Positions 17,651 through 26,611 of a DNA stretch of 64,000 bases are shown here, one piece after another. The notes under the pieces are model-generated. The model was not told the DNA's origin, did not search any database, and saw nothing but the letters and a program-made list of their open reading frames with translations. Positions within the stretch are counted from its first letter, which is position 1, and each line of letters starts with the position of its first letter. Both the position numbers and the translations under genes were made by a program. This stretch comes from Campylobacter concisus (GTDB lineage Bacteria > Campylobacterota > Campylobacteria > Campylobacterales > Campylobacteraceae): positions 124,001 to 188,000 of the forward strand of contig NZ_PPAF01000038.1 of NCBI RefSeq assembly GCF_002913045.1, read 5' to 3'.

Positions 17651-18504
17651 GCTTTTTCCAAATTTACGCTAAATGCTTTTGTGCTAACTACCACCATATC
17701 GCCTGATTTTAGATTCATTGCTTCGTTGCTACTTAACACAACTTCACAAATTTGACGGTTTATTAGTACGTTTGCTACGAAGATCGCATCACATTTTTTT
17801 ATCTCTAAAATTTTAGCATTGAAGGCGATTTTTTGAGATCCGGCAGTCTTTAAAAATATCTCGCTTGCTGTGCCAGATCTTGAAATTTTGCCATTTTCAA
17901 GAACAAAGACTTTATTGCAAAGCTTATAAATTTCTGCGATATCATGGCTTACTAAGACGATGCTCATTTTAAATTCATCATGAAGTGCCAGTAAATAGTT
18001 TTGCAATCTCTCTCGCATGGCATTATCAAGTGCGCTTAGTGGCTCATCAAGCAGTAAAATTTCAGGCCTTCTCATAACTGCACGAGCAAGTGCTACGCGT
18101 TGTTTTTGACCACCAGAAAGAGTGCTGATCTTTGCATTTTTTAGGCTTGTTAGGCCGCATATGTCTAGGAGTTTATTTGCTAGGCTTACGTCATCTTTTG
18201 CAAAGAGCAAATTTTTAAAGACATTCATATTTTCAAACAAAGCATAATCTTGAAATAAAAAGCCAATATTTCGTTTTTGTGGAGCTAAATTTCTCTTTTC
18301 ATCAAAGAAAATTTTATCCCCAACCTTTATAAATCCGCTTTGTGGCGTTTCAAAACCAGCAATCAATCTTAAAATAGTAGTCTTTCCGCCGCCGCTTGCT
18401 CCATAAAGTGCGACAAAATCGCCATTTTCAAAGCTAAGGTCTGCCTCAAGCATAAATTTGCCGTCGCCACCATTTAGCTCTTTTTTGCAAGAAATTTCTA
18501 TCAT
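17647..18504 (-). CDS. modC: Molybdate/tungstate ABC transporter ATP-binding protein ModC
   Basis: ATPase of the transporter, 285 residues. Walker A GASGGGKTT is near residue 36, the signature LSGGQKQRVALARAV is near 128, Walker B ILLLDEPLSALD follows, and the switch histidine lies in VLVSHDIAEI. A short C-terminal TOBE-like part (from about 225) ends the protein. It overlaps the TOBE gene upstream and modB downstream by four bases each. The second modA/modB pair at 25121-26487 has no ATPase, so this subunit may serve both. Confidence 0.94.
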   Translation of the reverse strand: MIEISCKKELNGGDGKFMLEADLSFENGDFVALYGASGGGKTTILRLIAGFETPQSGFIKVGDKIFFDEKRNLAPQKRNIGFLFQDYALFENMNVFKNLLFAKDDVSLANKLLDICGLTSLKNAKISTLSGGQKQRVALARAVMRRPEILLLDEPLSALDNAMRERLQNYLLALHDEFKMSIVLVSHDIAEIYKLCNKVFVLENGKISRSGTASEIFLKTAGSQKIAFNAKILEIKKCDAIFVANVLINRQICEVVLSSNEAMNLKSGDMVVVSTKAFSVNLEKA

Positions 18505-18896
18505 TTTTGAGTACTTATATGAATACTAGTAGATTTTATATAAGCAAAAACACTATCGTTTTTGCTCAAATTTAACGCTTTTAAAGCATGATTTGAAATG
18601 ATGGCTTCGAAGCTAATTTGATCGCACTTTAGACCAACAACGCTTAAAACTTCACCAAAATTTATAGCCTCTACTACGCATTTTAATTCATTTTCAAGCG
18701 AGCTAGTGTCAAGTTTATTCTTTGCCAAGACGACATCCGAGCTTTTAAAACCTAAACTGATTTCATCATTTAAGGCAAATTTGCTAGCCTCATTTAAGAC
18801 TAGCATAAATAAATTCGCCTCTAAATTTAGACCCTTTAGCTCAAATAAACTGACATCATCTTTGGCTAAAATCCTAACGATCTTTGCTTTTATCAT
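18501..18896 (-). CDS. TOBE-domain molybdopterin/oxyanion-binding protein (Mop-like)
   Basis: A 131-residue protein made of two TOBE/Mop-like halves: one with NLEANLFMLVLNEASKFALNDE-type strands and one opening NELKCVVEAINFGEVLSVVGLK and ending LNLSKNDSVFAYIKSTSIHI. Mop proteins bind molybdate or tungstate in the cytoplasm for storage or sensing. Here it sits between modA and modC with four-base overlaps on both sides, a place where some ModC proteins have their own longer TOBE region. Its function is inferred from domain and position. Confidence 0.75.
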   Translation of the reverse strand: MIKAKIVRILAKDDVSLFELKGLNLEANLFMLVLNEASKFALNDEISLGFKSSDVVLAKNKLDTSSLENELKCVVEAINFGEVLSVVGLKCDQISFEAIISNHALKALNLSKNDSVFAYIKSTSIHISTQK

Positions 18897-19648
18897 TTAG
18901 CTGGGACGTTATAACCAAATTTCTTAAAAATTTCTCTTGATTTATCGCCTAAGATAAACTCATAAAATGCTTTTGCGTCATCATTCTTATCGGCATGTTT
19001 TAGAAGAACTATGCCTTGATCAATCGGAGTGTATAGCTCTTGTGGGACAAGGATGTGGTTAACGCCCTCTTTGTATTTTGACATTTTCTCATCAAAAAGT
19101 GCACTAGCAGCGATAAAACCTACATCAGATGCACTTAACGCCTGAGATAGAGTCTCAGAAATTTTTTGAGCATAAACAATATTTTTTTCTACTTCGTCAT
19201 AAAGTTTTGCATTTTTAAGTGCTTCTATGCTGGCTTTGCCGTATGGTGCAGTTTGCGGATTTGCAATAGAAATCGCTTTTAAACCACGAACAACTTCGAT
19301 GCCTTTTTTAAAGTCAACATCTCTAATAGAAAAAATAGCCACAGCGCCTTGTGCATAAACTTTTGGTTCAGTGCTTGCAAAACCTGTGTCATAAGCTTTT
19401 TGCGCAAAGCCCATATCAGCAGCCATGAATATATCGGCTGGAGCTGAGTTTTGTATCTGAGTAACAAGACCGCCACTTGCACCAAGAGTTAGGTTGATTT
19501 TGGCATTTGGATAAAGCTTATTAAACTCTTTTATAAGCTCAGGAAATGCATATGTCGTATTTGCAGCAGCATAGACATTTACTTCAGCACCAATTGCGTT
19601 TATGGCAAAAAAAGTTGCCAAACATAAAAATTTAAAAACTTTTCTCAT
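18893..19648 (-). CDS. modA: Molybdate/tungstate-binding periplasmic protein ModA
   Basis: Substrate-binding protein, 251 residues, with a signal peptide (MRKVFKFLCLATFFAINAIG, cut near residue 20). The mature start AEVNVYAAANTTYAFPELI and TLGASGGLVTQIQNSAPADI give the two oxyanion-contacting loops (NTT-Y and S-G). IANPQTAPYGKASIEAL and DVGFIAASALF are standard ModA segments. It overlaps the TOBE gene by four bases and directly abuts modE upstream. Molybdate and tungstate binding cannot be separated by sequence alone. Confidence 0.93.
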   Translation of the reverse strand: MRKVFKFLCLATFFAINAIGAEVNVYAAANTTYAFPELIKEFNKLYPNAKINLTLGASGGLVTQIQNSAPADIFMAADMGFAQKAYDTGFASTEPKVYAQGAVAIFSIRDVDFKKGIEVVRGLKAISIANPQTAPYGKASIEALKNAKLYDEVEKNIVYAQKISETLSQALSASDVGFIAASALFDEKMSKYKEGVNHILVPQELYTPIDQGIVLLKHADKNDDAKAFYEFILGDKSREIFKKFGYNVPAK

Positions 19649-20431
19649 TTAAACTCCTATAATGATTTGTGATGATTTTACTATTGCTAAAAGTGTATCG
19701 CCAACGCCTATTTGCATATCCATCGCACTATCTTTTGTGATGATGGCAGTAAGTGTTTGCTCATCGCTTAATTTTAAAGTGATTTCAGCATTTACAGCAC
19801 CTATCTTTGCTTCGATCACTTCGCCTTTTAATTGATTTTTTGTGCTTATTTTTATATCTAGATCCCTAGCCAAAATAACAGCTGGAGCTTTAAAAATATA
19901 AATAACTTTTTGTCCAACTTTTAGGCCTAAATTTTTCTCACTTTCAACCGTGATGTTTGACTCAAGCGTGCAGCCATTACTTAGTTTTGCGACTATTTGA
20001 GAATTTACCGCACCGCGGTTTATGCTAATAATCTCACATGAGAGCTGATTTCTAGCACTTAAGTTCATATTCATTCTTTGAAGATTTATAATATCTACAT
20101 CCTCAAAATCTACTTTTTGACAAATTTTTTGTAAAAAATCCTTTTGAGTCTCAAGAATGGCATCATAAATTTTTATCAGTTTATTGGCATACTCGCTTAG
20201 CTCGGAGCCACTATTTTTTTTATTTCCATCAGCTCTAATGATAAGGGGCTTACTACTTTTGTTATTTATCGTATCAAGGCAGTCCCAAGCATTTTTGTAT
20301 GATATACCAACCAGTTCTGCTGCTTTTGTGATACTTTTTGTCTCTTTTATGGCCTTTAATAATGTAATATGCTTAGCTAAAACCTGTGTATCTTCGCCTA
20401 AAAATAGTTCTAAATTTATATCTGCTTTCAA
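19649..20431 (-). CDS. modE: ModE-type molybdate-responsive transcriptional regulator
   Basis: A 260-residue regulator with an N-terminal winged helix (residues about 20-65, AIKETKSITKAAELVGISYKN, and recognition helix in NAWDCLDTI) and two C-terminal TOBE domains (about 125-190 and 195-260) with the paired SARNQLSCEIISINRGAVNS and KNQLKGEVIEAKIGAVNAE openings. Molybdate binding to the TOBE pair normally allows DNA binding and repression of mod genes. It is the first gene of the mod operon and would be autoregulated. I did not find a convincing ModE palindrome in the 165-base gap upstream. Confidence 0.9.
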   Translation of the reverse strand: MKADINLELFLGEDTQVLAKHITLLKAIKETKSITKAAELVGISYKNAWDCLDTINNKSSKPLIIRADGNKKNSGSELSEYANKLIKIYDAILETQKDFLQKICQKVDFEDVDIINLQRMNMNLSARNQLSCEIISINRGAVNSQIVAKLSNGCTLESNITVESEKNLGLKVGQKVIYIFKAPAVILARDLDIKISTKNQLKGEVIEAKIGAVNAEITLKLSDEQTLTAIITKDSAMDMQIGVGDTLLAIVKSSQIIIGV

Positions 20432-20596
20432 AATTTTTACCTTTACTATATTAGAGAATAATTTGTGAAGTATATCTAATTATATTAATCCTTAAGCTTA
20501 AAGATTTAAGCCAATTTATAAATTTCTCTTAATTTCTTGTAAAGTTTTTAAAAGATAAAATCGAGCTACATTTTATAAATAAAAATAAGGCTTAGT

Positions 20597-21307
20597 ATGA
20601 AATTTTTGCTTTCTATCTTTTTTAGTTTGCTTTTAGCCTGTGCTAATACGGACATAAATACAAATAGCGAAAGCGACGAATTTGATGTTGAATTTGAAGC
20701 AAGAAAAGATGTTTTTGACCCGCTTAGTGGCTACAATAGAATGATGACACATGCAAATGACTTTATCTATGTAAATATGCTAACTCCGGTGGCAAAAGGC
20801 TATGCCTATGTTGTGCCAAAAACAGCTAGAACAATGGTTTCAAATTTCTTTGATAACCTGCTTTTTCCAGTTCGCTTTGTAAATAACTTACTTCAGTTTA
20901 AATTTCAAAACGCTGGCGAAGAGACATTAAGATTTTTAGCAAATACGATAATTGGCTTTGGCGGACTAACAGACGGAGCAAAATACTACAATCTCAAAGC
21001 TCACGATGAAGATTTTGGACAAACGCTTGGATATTGGGGGCTTGGCGGTGGTTTTCATATCGTTTGGCCACTTATTGGACCATCAAATTTAAGAGATACT
21101 GGTGGTATAGTCGGAGATTATTTTGCTGATCCTATTAGCTACGTTGATCCTATACTTTTATCAACTGGTATCAAGTCATATAGAGCGTTTAATAGCTTTT
21201 CGCAAGATCCAATTGCTTATGAAAAACTAAGAAAAGATGCTATTGATCTTTATCCATTTTTACGCGATGCTTACGAGCAAAGACGCGATAAGCTTATCAA
21301 GGAGTAA
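20597..21307 (+). CDS. mlaA: Outer-membrane lipid asymmetry lipoprotein MlaA (VacJ)
   Basis: A 236-residue lipoprotein that removes mislocalised phospholipid from the outer leaflet of the outer membrane. The signal MKFLLSIFFSLLLAC gives the lipobox LLAC with C15 as lipidated residue. The family core DPLSGYNRMMTHANDFIY and the segment LRFLANTIIGFGGLTDGA are present, followed by DEDFGQTLGYWGLGGGFHIV and YFADPISYVDP. It starts an operon with mlaC (two-base gap) and an MMPL exporter. Confidence 0.92.
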   Translation: MKFLLSIFFSLLLACANTDINTNSESDEFDVEFEARKDVFDPLSGYNRMMTHANDFIYVNMLTPVAKGYAYVVPKTARTMVSNFFDNLLFPVRFVNNLLQFKFQNAGEETLRFLANTIIGFGGLTDGAKYYNLKAHDEDFGQTLGYWGLGGGFHIVWPLIGPSNLRDTGGIVGDYFADPISYVDPILLSTGIKSYRAFNSFSQDPIAYEKLRKDAIDLYPFLRDAYEQRRDKLIKE

Positions 21308-21309
21308 AT

Positions 21310-21912
21310 ATGAAAATTTTAAAAATTCTAACTATGATTCTACTTTTTACAACTAGCCTTTTTGCTATTTCAAAAGAGCAGATCAAGCCTGAAGTAGAGA
21401 TGAAAACAACAAAGGTTATTGAAATTTTAAAAGATACAAATTTAGACAATGATGCAAAGGCAAAAGAAATTTTTGCTCTTCTTGATCCATTTTTTGACTA
21501 TAAGCAAATGGCAAAGATAAGCCTTGGCAAACGTTACAATAGCCTAAGTAGCGATGAGCAGGCTAAATTTGACGCAGCATTTGAGCAAAAACTAAAAAGC
21601 TCATACATAGATAAACTTTTAGGGTACAAAGATCAAGAGATACATATAACTGGCGAGAGCGAACCTCAAAAAAATAGATATTGGCTCACATCCGAGCTTG
21701 TAAATGATGGCAAGAGCTACGAATTTGTCTATAAATTTTATGACGCTAAAGAGCGTGGTTGGCTCATTTACGATCTTGATATCGTTGGTGTAAGCATCAT
21801 TCAAACTTATAGAAGTCAGTTTGGCGATGTGCTAAATAACGCTGATTTCAATACCCTTTTACAAAAGCTAAACGAAGCTGTTTTGCCTGATCAAAATAAA
21901 ACCAACCCTTAA
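21310..21912 (+). CDS. mlaC: Periplasmic phospholipid carrier MlaC-like (Tgt2/MlaC)
   Basis: A 200-residue secreted protein (signal MKILKILTMILLFTTSLFAI) of the ABC auxiliary Tgt2/MlaC family that ferries phospholipid across the periplasm. The hallmark DPFFDYKQMAKISLGKRY is at about residue 58, followed by a helical middle and the closing YDLDIVGVSIIQTYRSQF segment. It lies two bases after mlaA. No mlaFEDB ABC genes are near; instead the next gene is an RND-type exporter, a combination also known in other epsilonproteobacteria. Confidence 0.9.
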   Translation: MKILKILTMILLFTTSLFAISKEQIKPEVEMKTTKVIEILKDTNLDNDAKAKEIFALLDPFFDYKQMAKISLGKRYNSLSSDEQAKFDAAFEQKLKSSYIDKLLGYKDQEIHITGESEPQKNRYWLTSELVNDGKSYEFVYKFYDAKERGWLIYDLDIVGVSIIQTYRSQFGDVLNNADFNTLLQKLNEAVLPDQNKTNP

Positions 21913-24356
21913 TGCGACAAATTTTTAAATTTATCATTGCTAAAAATAAGCTTATTATTGCTCTAATTTTAGCTTTAAGCGTAGTTTTTGGCTATCTTAG
22001 CACCAAGCTTAGCGTTGATGCGTCAGCTGAAACGCTACTACTTGAGCATGACCCTGACTTAAAAGCTTATAGAGAGATAGCCAAACGCTACGACTCACCT
22101 GGATTTTTAGTGGTTGCTTTTACTCCAAAAGATGATCTTTTTTCATCTAAAAATTTAGAACTTATCAAAAATTTAGGCGATGAACTAGCTAAAAACGATA
22201 TGGTAAATAGCGTCATCTCTATAATAAATATTCCGCTTTTAAATAGTGTAAAAGGCGGGATTACTGGTATCTTAGATCATACTCCAACGCTAAGTGATAA
22301 AGATATAAATATTTCAAAAGCAAAGCTTGAGTTTGCCAAAAGCCCGATTTACAGCGGAAATCTAATAAGCAAAGATCTAAAAACCACAGCAATTGCTCTA
22401 AATTTAAAACAAGATGAGAAATTTAATGAGCTTGTAAATGAGAGAAATTTACTTAGCCAAAAAGAATCAAACGGCACTATCACACAAGCTGAGCGACTTA
22501 AGTTAGAGGCTCTTGCCTATGAGTTTAAAGCCTACCGAGATGAGCTTAGAAAAAGCGATCACGAAAACCTTGAGGCCATAAAAGCAACCATAGCTAAATT
22601 TAACGCAAATGACGAGCTATTTTTAGGCGGTGCAAATATGATCGCTGATGATATGATAGGCTTTATAAAGAGCGATCTTTTGGTCTATGGCTTTAGCGTA
22701 CTTGCTCTTCTTAGCTTTAGTTTGTGGCTATTTTTCAGGCAGGTTAGATGGATAGTTTTGCCGATGTTTATATGTGCCGTAAGTGCCATTTTTACGACTG
22801 GAATTTTTGGTATATTTGACTGGGAAGTGACGGTCATTAGCTCAAACTACATCGCACTTCAGCTCATCATTACTATTTCAACTGTGATTCATCTTGTCGT
22901 TAGCTATAGAGAATTTTTCGCAAAGCATCCAAAATATAGCCAAAATCAGCTAATTTATCTAACGCTTCGTGATAAATTCTCTCCATCTTTTTGGGCGATA
23001 TTTACCACGGTTATTGGCTTTAGCTCGCTTATGAGCGCTGACATAAAGCCAGTTATCATGCTTGGCATTATGATGAGCACTGGCATTAGCGTTTCGCTTG
23101 TGCTTGCGTTTTTGCTATTTGGTGCGATAAATGTAAATTTAGAAAAATTAGCTCCCATTAGAACCTTTGAAAATAGCTTTAAATTTACAAAATACTGCGC
23201 AAATTTAGCCCTAAATTCAAGAAAGATTATCTACGCAGTTTGCGCTCTAGTTGTCTGCTTTGGTGTTTATGGTATCAGCAAGATAAAGGTTGAAAATAGC
23301 TTCATTGGCTACTTTAAAGAAAGCACAGAAATTCGCCAAGGAATGCAAGTCATTGATACTAAGCTTGGTGGCACGATACCAGTTGATGTGATAGTGAAGT
23401 TTAAAGAACAAAAACAAGATAAAAATGCTGAGCAAGATGAGTTTGAAAATGAGTTTGAAAGCAACGCTAAGGATGCGAAATACTGGTTTAATAGCTATCA
23501 CACAAGGGTTGCTGAGAAAATTCACGACTATTTAAAAGAGCAAAAATTTGTTGGACATGTAAGCTCGCTAGCAACCCTTATAAAAGCCATAAAAGAGCTA
23601 AATAACGGCGCTAGTGATGATTTTTTATTAGCTGCGATGTATGAGAAATTGCCACAAAATTATAAAAACATCTTATTAAGTCCTTATGTAAGCGTTGAAG
23701 ATGACGAGCTTAGATTTAGTATAAGGATCGTCGATAGTAACTCTGAGCTTAGACGAAATTTATTTCTAAAAGAGCTTAGAGAAGGGCTGGCACAGCTTAC
23801 TAAAAATGACAATGTAAGCATAGAAGTGGCCGGCATGATGGTGCTTTATAACAATATGCTTCAAAATTTACTTAGCTCACAAGTTGATACTTTTGGACTA
23901 ACTGTCGCTATACTTTTTGTCATATTTTGCTTTATTTTTAGAAGCATAAAGCTAGCAACCATTGCGATAGTTTCAAATTTAATCCCGCTTTGCACACTCT
24001 TTGGTGTGATGGGATTTTTTGGCATTCCACTTGATGTGATGAGCATCACGATTGCAGCCATTAGTATTGGTATCGGCGTTGATGATATCATTCACTACAT
24101 ACACCGCTTTAAAGAAGAAATGCTTACAAAAAGCGTTTTTGAGAGCATTAAAGTCGCGCACGCAAGCATCGGATATGCGATGTATTACACATCATTCACT
24201 ATTTTTCTTGGCTTTAGCGTGATGATAACTAGTAACTTTATCCCGACTATATATTTTGGCTTACTAACCGATCTTGTTATGGTATTTATGCTTCTTGGCG
24301 CACTAATCATCTTACCAAGCCTCATTGCGAGCTTTGTAAAAAAGAGCGATATTTAA
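21912..24356 (+). CDS. MMPL/RND-family exporter, probably lipid-related
   Basis: An 814-residue inner membrane protein with two halves, each having one initial helix, a large periplasmic loop and five further helices (12 in total). The second half shows the RND signature ISIGIGVDDIIHYIHRFKEE with paired aspartates in helix 10 for proton relay; the first half has the VISSNYIALQLIITISTVIHL segment. The start overlaps the mlaC stop by one base, so it probably works with MlaA and MlaC in phospholipid or hopanoid-like lipid transport between membranes. The substrate is inferred from context only. Confidence 0.82.
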   Translation: MRQIFKFIIAKNKLIIALILALSVVFGYLSTKLSVDASAETLLLEHDPDLKAYREIAKRYDSPGFLVVAFTPKDDLFSSKNLELIKNLGDELAKNDMVNSVISIINIPLLNSVKGGITGILDHTPTLSDKDINISKAKLEFAKSPIYSGNLISKDLKTTAIALNLKQDEKFNELVNERNLLSQKESNGTITQAERLKLEALAYEFKAYRDELRKSDHENLEAIKATIAKFNANDELFLGGANMIADDMIGFIKSDLLVYGFSVLALLSFSLWLFFRQVRWIVLPMFICAVSAIFTTGIFGIFDWEVTVISSNYIALQLIITISTVIHLVVSYREFFAKHPKYSQNQLIYLTLRDKFSPSFWAIFTTVIGFSSLMSADIKPVIMLGIMMSTGISVSLVLAFLLFGAINVNLEKLAPIRTFENSFKFTKYCANLALNSRKIIYAVCALVVCFGVYGISKIKVENSFIGYFKESTEIRQGMQVIDTKLGGTIPVDVIVKFKEQKQDKNAEQDEFENEFESNAKDAKYWFNSYHTRVAEKIHDYLKEQKFVGHVSSLATLIKAIKELNNGASDDFLLAAMYEKLPQNYKNILLSPYVSVEDDELRFSIRIVDSNSELRRNLFLKELREGLAQLTKNDNVSIEVAGMMVLYNNMLQNLLSSQVDTFGLTVAILFVIFCFIFRSIKLATIAIVSNLIPLCTLFGVMGFFGIPLDVMSITIAAISIGIGVDDIIHYIHRFKEEMLTKSVFESIKVAHASIGYAMYYTSFTIFLGFSVMITSNFIPTIYFGLLTDLVMVFMLLGALIILPSLIASFVKKSDI

Positions 24357-24363
24357 GCTAAAT

Positions 24364-24909
24364 TTATTTGATAACTTTGATGAACGAGTAGACATCGGCC
24401 ACGCCGTCAATGTGCTTAGCATACCAAATAGCATGTTTTTCTTGCTCAATGCTATCAACTACGCCGCTAAATACAACATCACAGCCAACTATGCTAACAC
24501 GCACATTTGTACCCTCAACTATACTATCTTTAAAAAGATTTTGCTTTAAGTTTGCAAGAATTTTTAGACTATCGCATGGATACTCTGGCTTTTTGATACG
24601 AAGATAGGTATAAATTTTCCGCACTCCATCTGTGCTTTTGGCTAATTCTACTAGCTTATCTTCAAGCTCTTTACTATCAACAAGTCCGATCAGATAAGCA
24701 TCTCCGTAAAAAACCTCTATCTCGATGTCGATATTACTAAGACCTTTTGAAAATAAAATTTTGCTTTGTAATTTGCTTTGTATAAATTTATCTCTTGTGA
24801 TCGAGTAAATACCACGTTTATCACGTGAAATAGAGTACGCATCATATACATTTAGCGGCGCAGTTGCTGGAGAAAGAACCGAGGAACAAGAGCAAAAAAA
24901 TAGAGCCAA
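24364..24909 (-). CDS. BON-domain lipoprotein
   Basis: A 181-residue envelope protein with two BON domains (about residues 40-105 and 112-180), each with the alternating pattern ending in G-V-x-x-I/V-x-S/T-Y, for example TDGVRKIYTYL and IDGVADVYSFI. BON proteins bind the envelope and are often osmotic or stress factors. The TTG at 24909 begins inside a hydrophobic stretch; reading upstream in frame gives ILKFSVFVFLALFFCSCSS, a proper lipoprotein signal, with AAAAGGA just before ATT at 24936 and CTG at 24939. So the true start is likely a rare ATT or CTG codon and the protein about 190 residues. Confidence 0.75.
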   Translation of the reverse strand: MALFFCSCSSVLSPATAPLNVYDAYSISRDKRGIYSITRDKFIQSKLQSKILFSKGLSNIDIEIEVFYGDAYLIGLVDSKELEDKLVELAKSTDGVRKIYTYLRIKKPEYPCDSLKILANLKQNLFKDSIVEGTNVRVSIVGCDVVFSGVVDSIEQEKHAIWYAKHIDGVADVYSFIKVIK

Positions 24910-24996
24910 AAATACAAAAACACTAAATTTTAAAATCAGAAATCCTTTTGTAATTTCAAAAAGTTTATAGAAAATGGGCTAAAATTTATCTAAATC

Positions 24997-25005
24997 TGCT
25001 AAAAT
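24997..25005 (+). promoter_or_regulatory. Extended -10 of selC
   Basis: TGCTAAAAT, an extended -10 element, ends nine bases before the tRNA 5' end. Confidence 0.5.
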
Positions 25006-25013
25006 AACGCGCA

Positions 25014-25112
25014 CGGAGGATAAAGTAATCTGGTGATGCTCACGGGCTTCAAACCCGATGACTGGGCGGTTGACCGTCTGGTGGGGAGTTCGATTCTCTC
25101 ATCCTCTCGCCA
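25014..25112 (+). tRNA. selC: Selenocysteine tRNA (anticodon UCA)
   Basis: A roughly 99-base tRNA with the long variable arm typical of tRNA-Sec. The anticodon stem-loop CGGGCTTCAAACCCG shows anticodon TCA; the variable arm is TGGGCGGTTGACCGTCTG-like; the T arm is GGGAG-TTCGATT-CTCTC; it ends GCCA. The acceptor stem pairs GGAGGAT with ATCCTCT, with the outermost C-C unpaired, slightly weaker than the 8 bp of E. coli. It means UGA is read as selenocysteine in some genes, likely formate dehydrogenase. The gene stands alone between the BON lipoprotein and the second modB. Confidence 0.93.
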
Positions 25113-25120
25113 CTCTCATT

Positions 25121-25780
25121 TTAAATTTTACTTTTATCAAGCAAATTTATAATTCCAAACAAAATAAAGCTTAATACAACCAAAACAAGGCTTAAAATCA
25201 GCGCTTCATCACTTTTGCCATCGTATACGGCATTATAAATTGCAAGCGAAATAGTGTCTGTTTTGCCTATGATATTACCACCCAAAATTAGTGTTATGCC
25301 AACCTCGCCAAGCCCACGCGAGATCGCTAAAATAAAAGCCGCTGCTACGCTTTTTGCAACACATGGGAAGAGCACGAAAATAGCTGTTTGAAATTTATCT
25401 TTTCCAAGGCTATATGCTGCTTCACTTAGGCTCTTTGAAAGTGAGCCAAGAGCAGAAGCGACAGGTTTTACAAATAGTGGCAAAGAAGCTATAAAAGCAG
25501 CTAACACAAGAGCCTTAAAACTAAAAATAATCTCTAAATTTAAAGCCTTGCCGATGATGCCATTTTTACCAAGCACATAAAGCAGTAAAAATCCAGTCGC
25601 AATGGGCGGAAAGATGAGAGGAAAAGTTACGATCATCTCTAAAATAGCTCTAAGCTTTGTCTTACTAAAAGCTAAATAATAAGCCAAAGCCAGCCCAAAA
25701 ACGATAAGCAAAGCCCCTTGGCATAAAACGACCTTTACACTTAAAAATAGCGGATCAAATAGCCAAGAGAACTCTTGCAA
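25121..25780 (-). CDS. Second molybdate/tungstate-type ABC permease
   Basis: A 219-residue permease with about five hydrophobic segments and the EAA loop SLSEAAYSLGKDKFQTAIFVLFP, followed by ISRGLGEVGITLILGGNIIG. It is a divergent paralogue of the ModB at 16973-17650. It follows the binding protein by eight bases. No ATP-binding gene accompanies the pair, so it probably borrows an ATPase, with ModC of the first operon the obvious candidate. The gene with selC next to it suggests a role in feeding Mo or W to a selenocysteine enzyme, which is inference. Confidence 0.85.
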   Translation of the reverse strand: MQEFSWLFDPLFLSVKVVLCQGALLIVFGLALAYYLAFSKTKLRAILEMIVTFPLIFPPIATGFLLLYVLGKNGIIGKALNLEIIFSFKALVLAAFIASLPLFVKPVASALGSLSKSLSEAAYSLGKDKFQTAIFVLFPCVAKSVAAAFILAISRGLGEVGITLILGGNIIGKTDTISLAIYNAVYDGKSDEALILSLVLVVLSFILFGIINLLDKSKI

Positions 25781-25788
25781 GCTTAGCC

Positions 25789-26487
25789 TTATCTTATACC
25801 AAATTTAGTGTAAATTTCTTTTGATCTCTCACTTTTTAGCTCGCTTAAAAATTTCTCACAATCAGCCTTTTTATCACATCCTTCAAGCTTTGCAGCTACG
25901 ATGTTTGCTGGAGCGTAAAGCGATTTGTCTATCAAGATAAAACTACCAAATTCATCTTTGTGTGCATTTAGTTCGGTCTGGTTGATAAATCCAGCATCAA
26001 CTTCGCCGTTTAATATATATGTAACGACCTGTGGCACACCAGCAACTGCTAAAATTTTATCCTTTAGCTCGCCACTTAAATTTGCTTTTTGCATAAATTC
26101 ATTTGCTCTTTTGCCATAAACTGTCTTTACGGCATCTGGCATAGCGATCTTAGAAAGAGCTTTTAGCTCATCAACTTTTTCTATTTTCACACCTTTTTTA
26201 GTAGCCAGCACCAAGGCGCCTGAGCCTAAATTTACGTATTCAGCGATCTTTAGATTAGACTTTTTCAAAAAGTCTTCATCGCCCACGATCACGTCAGTTT
26301 TGCCCTCTTTTGCCTGCTCCATGATCGCTGTGATGTTTGCAAAAGAAGTGTCAATATTTACGCCATCTTTTTTGAGATTTTGTGCGACTGCCTCAACTAT
26401 CTTTTTATATCCGCCACCAGCACTTACTAGCAAATTTTCATTGCCAAATGCAAATAGTGCAACCATTAGAAGTAAGAACTTTTTCAT
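25789..26487 (-). CDS. Second molybdate/tungstate-type periplasmic binding protein
   Basis: A 232-residue ModA-like protein with a short signal peptide (MKKFLLLMVALFAFG) and mature start NENLLVSAGGGYKKIVEAV. DVIVGDEDFL and VPQVVTYILNGEVDAGFINQ match the ModA fold, but the N-terminal oxyanion loop differs (SAGGGYK in place of AAANTTY). It also has a cysteine pair CDKKADC near residue 206. Substrate may be tungstate, molybdate or another oxyanion. It is divergent from pncB and heads a two-gene minus-strand unit. Confidence 0.82.
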   Translation of the reverse strand: MKKFLLLMVALFAFGNENLLVSAGGGYKKIVEAVAQNLKKDGVNIDTSFANITAIMEQAKEGKTDVIVGDEDFLKKSNLKIAEYVNLGSGALVLATKKGVKIEKVDELKALSKIAMPDAVKTVYGKRANEFMQKANLSGELKDKILAVAGVPQVVTYILNGEVDAGFINQTELNAHKDEFGSFILIDKSLYAPANIVAAKLEGCDKKADCEKFLSELKSERSKEIYTKFGIR

Positions 26488-26585
26488 ATTTTTCCTTTAA
26501 AAGTAAAATTTAAAGATTTTATAAAATATACTCTTATACATTCTTAAAATATATTTTTATAATTTTCACTTTTCTACCAAAATGC

Positions 26586-26591
26586 TATAAT
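26586..26591 (+). promoter_or_regulatory. -10 box of pncB
   Basis: TGCTATAAT (extended -10, TATAAT at 26586-26591) stands 20 bases before the ATG at 26612, with AAAAAGGA in between. Confidence 0.6.
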
Positions 26592-26611
26592 CACACTAAA
26601 AAAGGATAAAT

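Noticed and set aside
20432-20596. ModE operator palindrome between modE and mlaA
   Set aside because: Only imperfect AT-rich near-palindromes such as TATATCTAATTATATTA are present; not distinct from background.
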